NCBI RefSeq assembly: GCF_000407145.1
Contig: NZ_KE136474.1
Span: forward strand, 310,001-374,000
DNA: 64,000 nt
DNA from: Enterococcus caccae ATCC BAA-1240
GTDB taxonomy: Bacteria > Bacillota > Bacilli > Lactobacillales > Enterococcaceae
Reading direction: 5' to 3'
The translations under genes were made by a program, and so were the position numbers. Numbering within the stretch: the first letter of the stretch is position 1; every line of letters begins with the position of its first letter. This document shows, in pieces, positions 63,165 through 64,000 of the stretch. Under the pieces are notes generated by a model. That model had not been told where the DNA came from and did not search any database. It saw only the letters and a program-made list of their open reading frames with translations.

Positions 63165-64000
63165 TTATAGTAAACCGATTACGTGACCAAGTACACCGAC
63201 TACGAATAAGCCAAGAATGATAACGATTGGAGAAACTTTTTTCTTCAATAACCACATACATAAGAATGTAAGTAGTAACGCTGCTAAACCAGGAATCAAT
63301 TGATCCAAGTTATTTTGCAATGTCGTTACTTTCATTGCTGAAAGTGCCTTGCCTGAGCCAACTTCTTCAAAGGCTTTTTGTAACCCTTCACCATTGATTG
63401 GAAGTTTGTCCCACTCAACATACGCACCTTTATCCAATTTAACCGTTGAAACGATTGGTACGAACTTGATGGATACCCACCGCTGTACGAGCGCCGCCAA
63501 TACAAACATACCGAGGATCGAAGCACCTTTTGTAACATCTTGCAATAAACCGCCTGAAAGGTCTTCTGTGATTTTAGAACCAGCTTTATAACCGAATTCT
63601 TGTGTATACCACATGAAGCCCCAACGAATAATATTCCACGCTAAGAAGAAAATGATTGGGCCAAGAATGTTCCCACCAATTGCCAGTGAAGCTCCTAAGG
63701 CACCTAACATCGGACGAATCGTAAACCAGAATACTGGATCACCAACACCAGCCAAAGGTCCCATCATCCCAACTTTAACCCCTTGAATCGCTACATCATC
63801 AACAGGTGCGCCATTGGCACGTTCTTCTTCCAATGCTAACGTTACACCTAGAATTGGTGAAGCAATGTATGGGTGAGTGTTAAAGAACTCTAAGTGACGT
63901 TTTAATGCCGCTGATTGATCTTCTTTTGTTTTGTATAATTTTTTAATTGCTGGGATCATTGAGAAAGCCCAACCACCATTTTGCATACGTTCATAGTTCC
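63165..64000 (-). CDS. manZ: Mannose-family PTS component EIID, 5' end outside window
   Basis: About 278 residues are visible; the frame stays open to the window edge (NYER before MQNGGWAFSM), so the true start lies beyond 64000. Features of EIID: NGGWAFSMIPAIKKLY, KRHLEFFNTHPYIASPILGV, GVKVGMMGPLAGVGDPVFWF and C-terminal membrane segments. With EIIC it forms the sugar channel of a mannose/glucose PTS. The C-terminus ends VVGVLGHVIGLL. Confidence 0.95.
   Translation of the reverse strand, partial: NYERMQNGGWAFSMIPAIKKLYKTKEDQSAALKRHLEFFNTHPYIASPILGVTLALEEERANGAPVDDVAIQGVKVGMMGPLAGVGDPVFWFTIRPMLGALGASLAIGGNILGPIIFFLAWNIIRWGFMWYTQEFGYKAGSKITEDLSGGLLQDVTKGASILGMFVLAALVQRWVSIKFVPIVSTVKLDKGAYVEWDKLPINGEGLQKAFEEVGSGKALSAMKVTTLQNNLDQLIPGLAALLLTFLCMWLLKKKVSPIVIILGLFVVGVLGHVIGLL

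Overview
The window is a low-GC Gram-positive chromosome segment, almost certainly Enterococcus and close to the E. faecalis group without being E. faecalis itself. The evidence is the gene order gltX-(T-box)-cysE-cysS-mrnC-rlmB-rae1-sigma factor, followed by veg, ispE, adcABC, purR and glmU; mannose PTS genes with manO; MprF; LPXTG-like sorting signals; strong AGGAGG ribosome sites; and many TTG/GTG starts. The species call is inference from recalled gene order, not from a search.

Layout. 1-2.4 kb: end of a wall-anchored 5'-nucleotidase converging on glmU. 2.5-12.1 kb: an accessory block between glmU and purR, holding a FusB-type EF-G-binding protein behind a short leader ORF and hairpins, a secreted protein paired with a small membrane protein, a MazF remnant, a type I toxin/antisense-RNA locus, two copies of a structured RNA-like element, decayed genes with large inverted repeats, an ArsR/DJ-1/SDR operon, an M20 peptidase and a MucBP surface protein. 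12.1-16.7 kb: purR, Zur-type-controlled zinc uptake (adcACB) and ispE. 16.7-19.3 kb: a second insertion with a multidomain chitin-type LPMO and a ClpP paralogue. 19.4-30.5 kb: veg, sigma factor, rae1, rlmB, mrnC, cysS, cysE, T-box, gltX, ispF, ispD, PIN-TRAM protein, radA and dut, all on the minus strand.

30.6-41.8 kb: a membrane protein, an orphan cellobiose-type PTS EIIC with a RarA-C-terminal-like protein and divergent RpiR regulator, then serC-serA-DUF1015, proB-proA behind a structured leader, and a PHP histidinol phosphatase. 42.2-51.1 kb: YfhO, an ECF sigma/anti-sigma pair, a nucleoside hydrolase, an unknown small protein and MprF. 51.2-56.3 kb: glycerol/dihydroxyacetone utilisation (gldA, dhaM, dhaL, dhaK, divergent dhaQ, dhaS) with an operator, a cre-like site and a repeat-bearing leader. 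56.5-64 kb: a large coiled-coil protein of unknown role, a TMEM175 channel, small envelope proteins, HdeD, a PadR/DUF1129 pair, manO and the start of a run of mannose PTS genes (partial IID).

The least explained items are the duplicated RNA-like unit at 5.9-6.4 kb, the hairpin-rich proBA leader, the FusB leader/attenuator, the secreted-protein/membrane-protein pair with an apparent AUA start, and the 713-residue coiled-coil protein. No tRNA, rRNA, CRISPR array, intact insertion sequence or prophage was seen.
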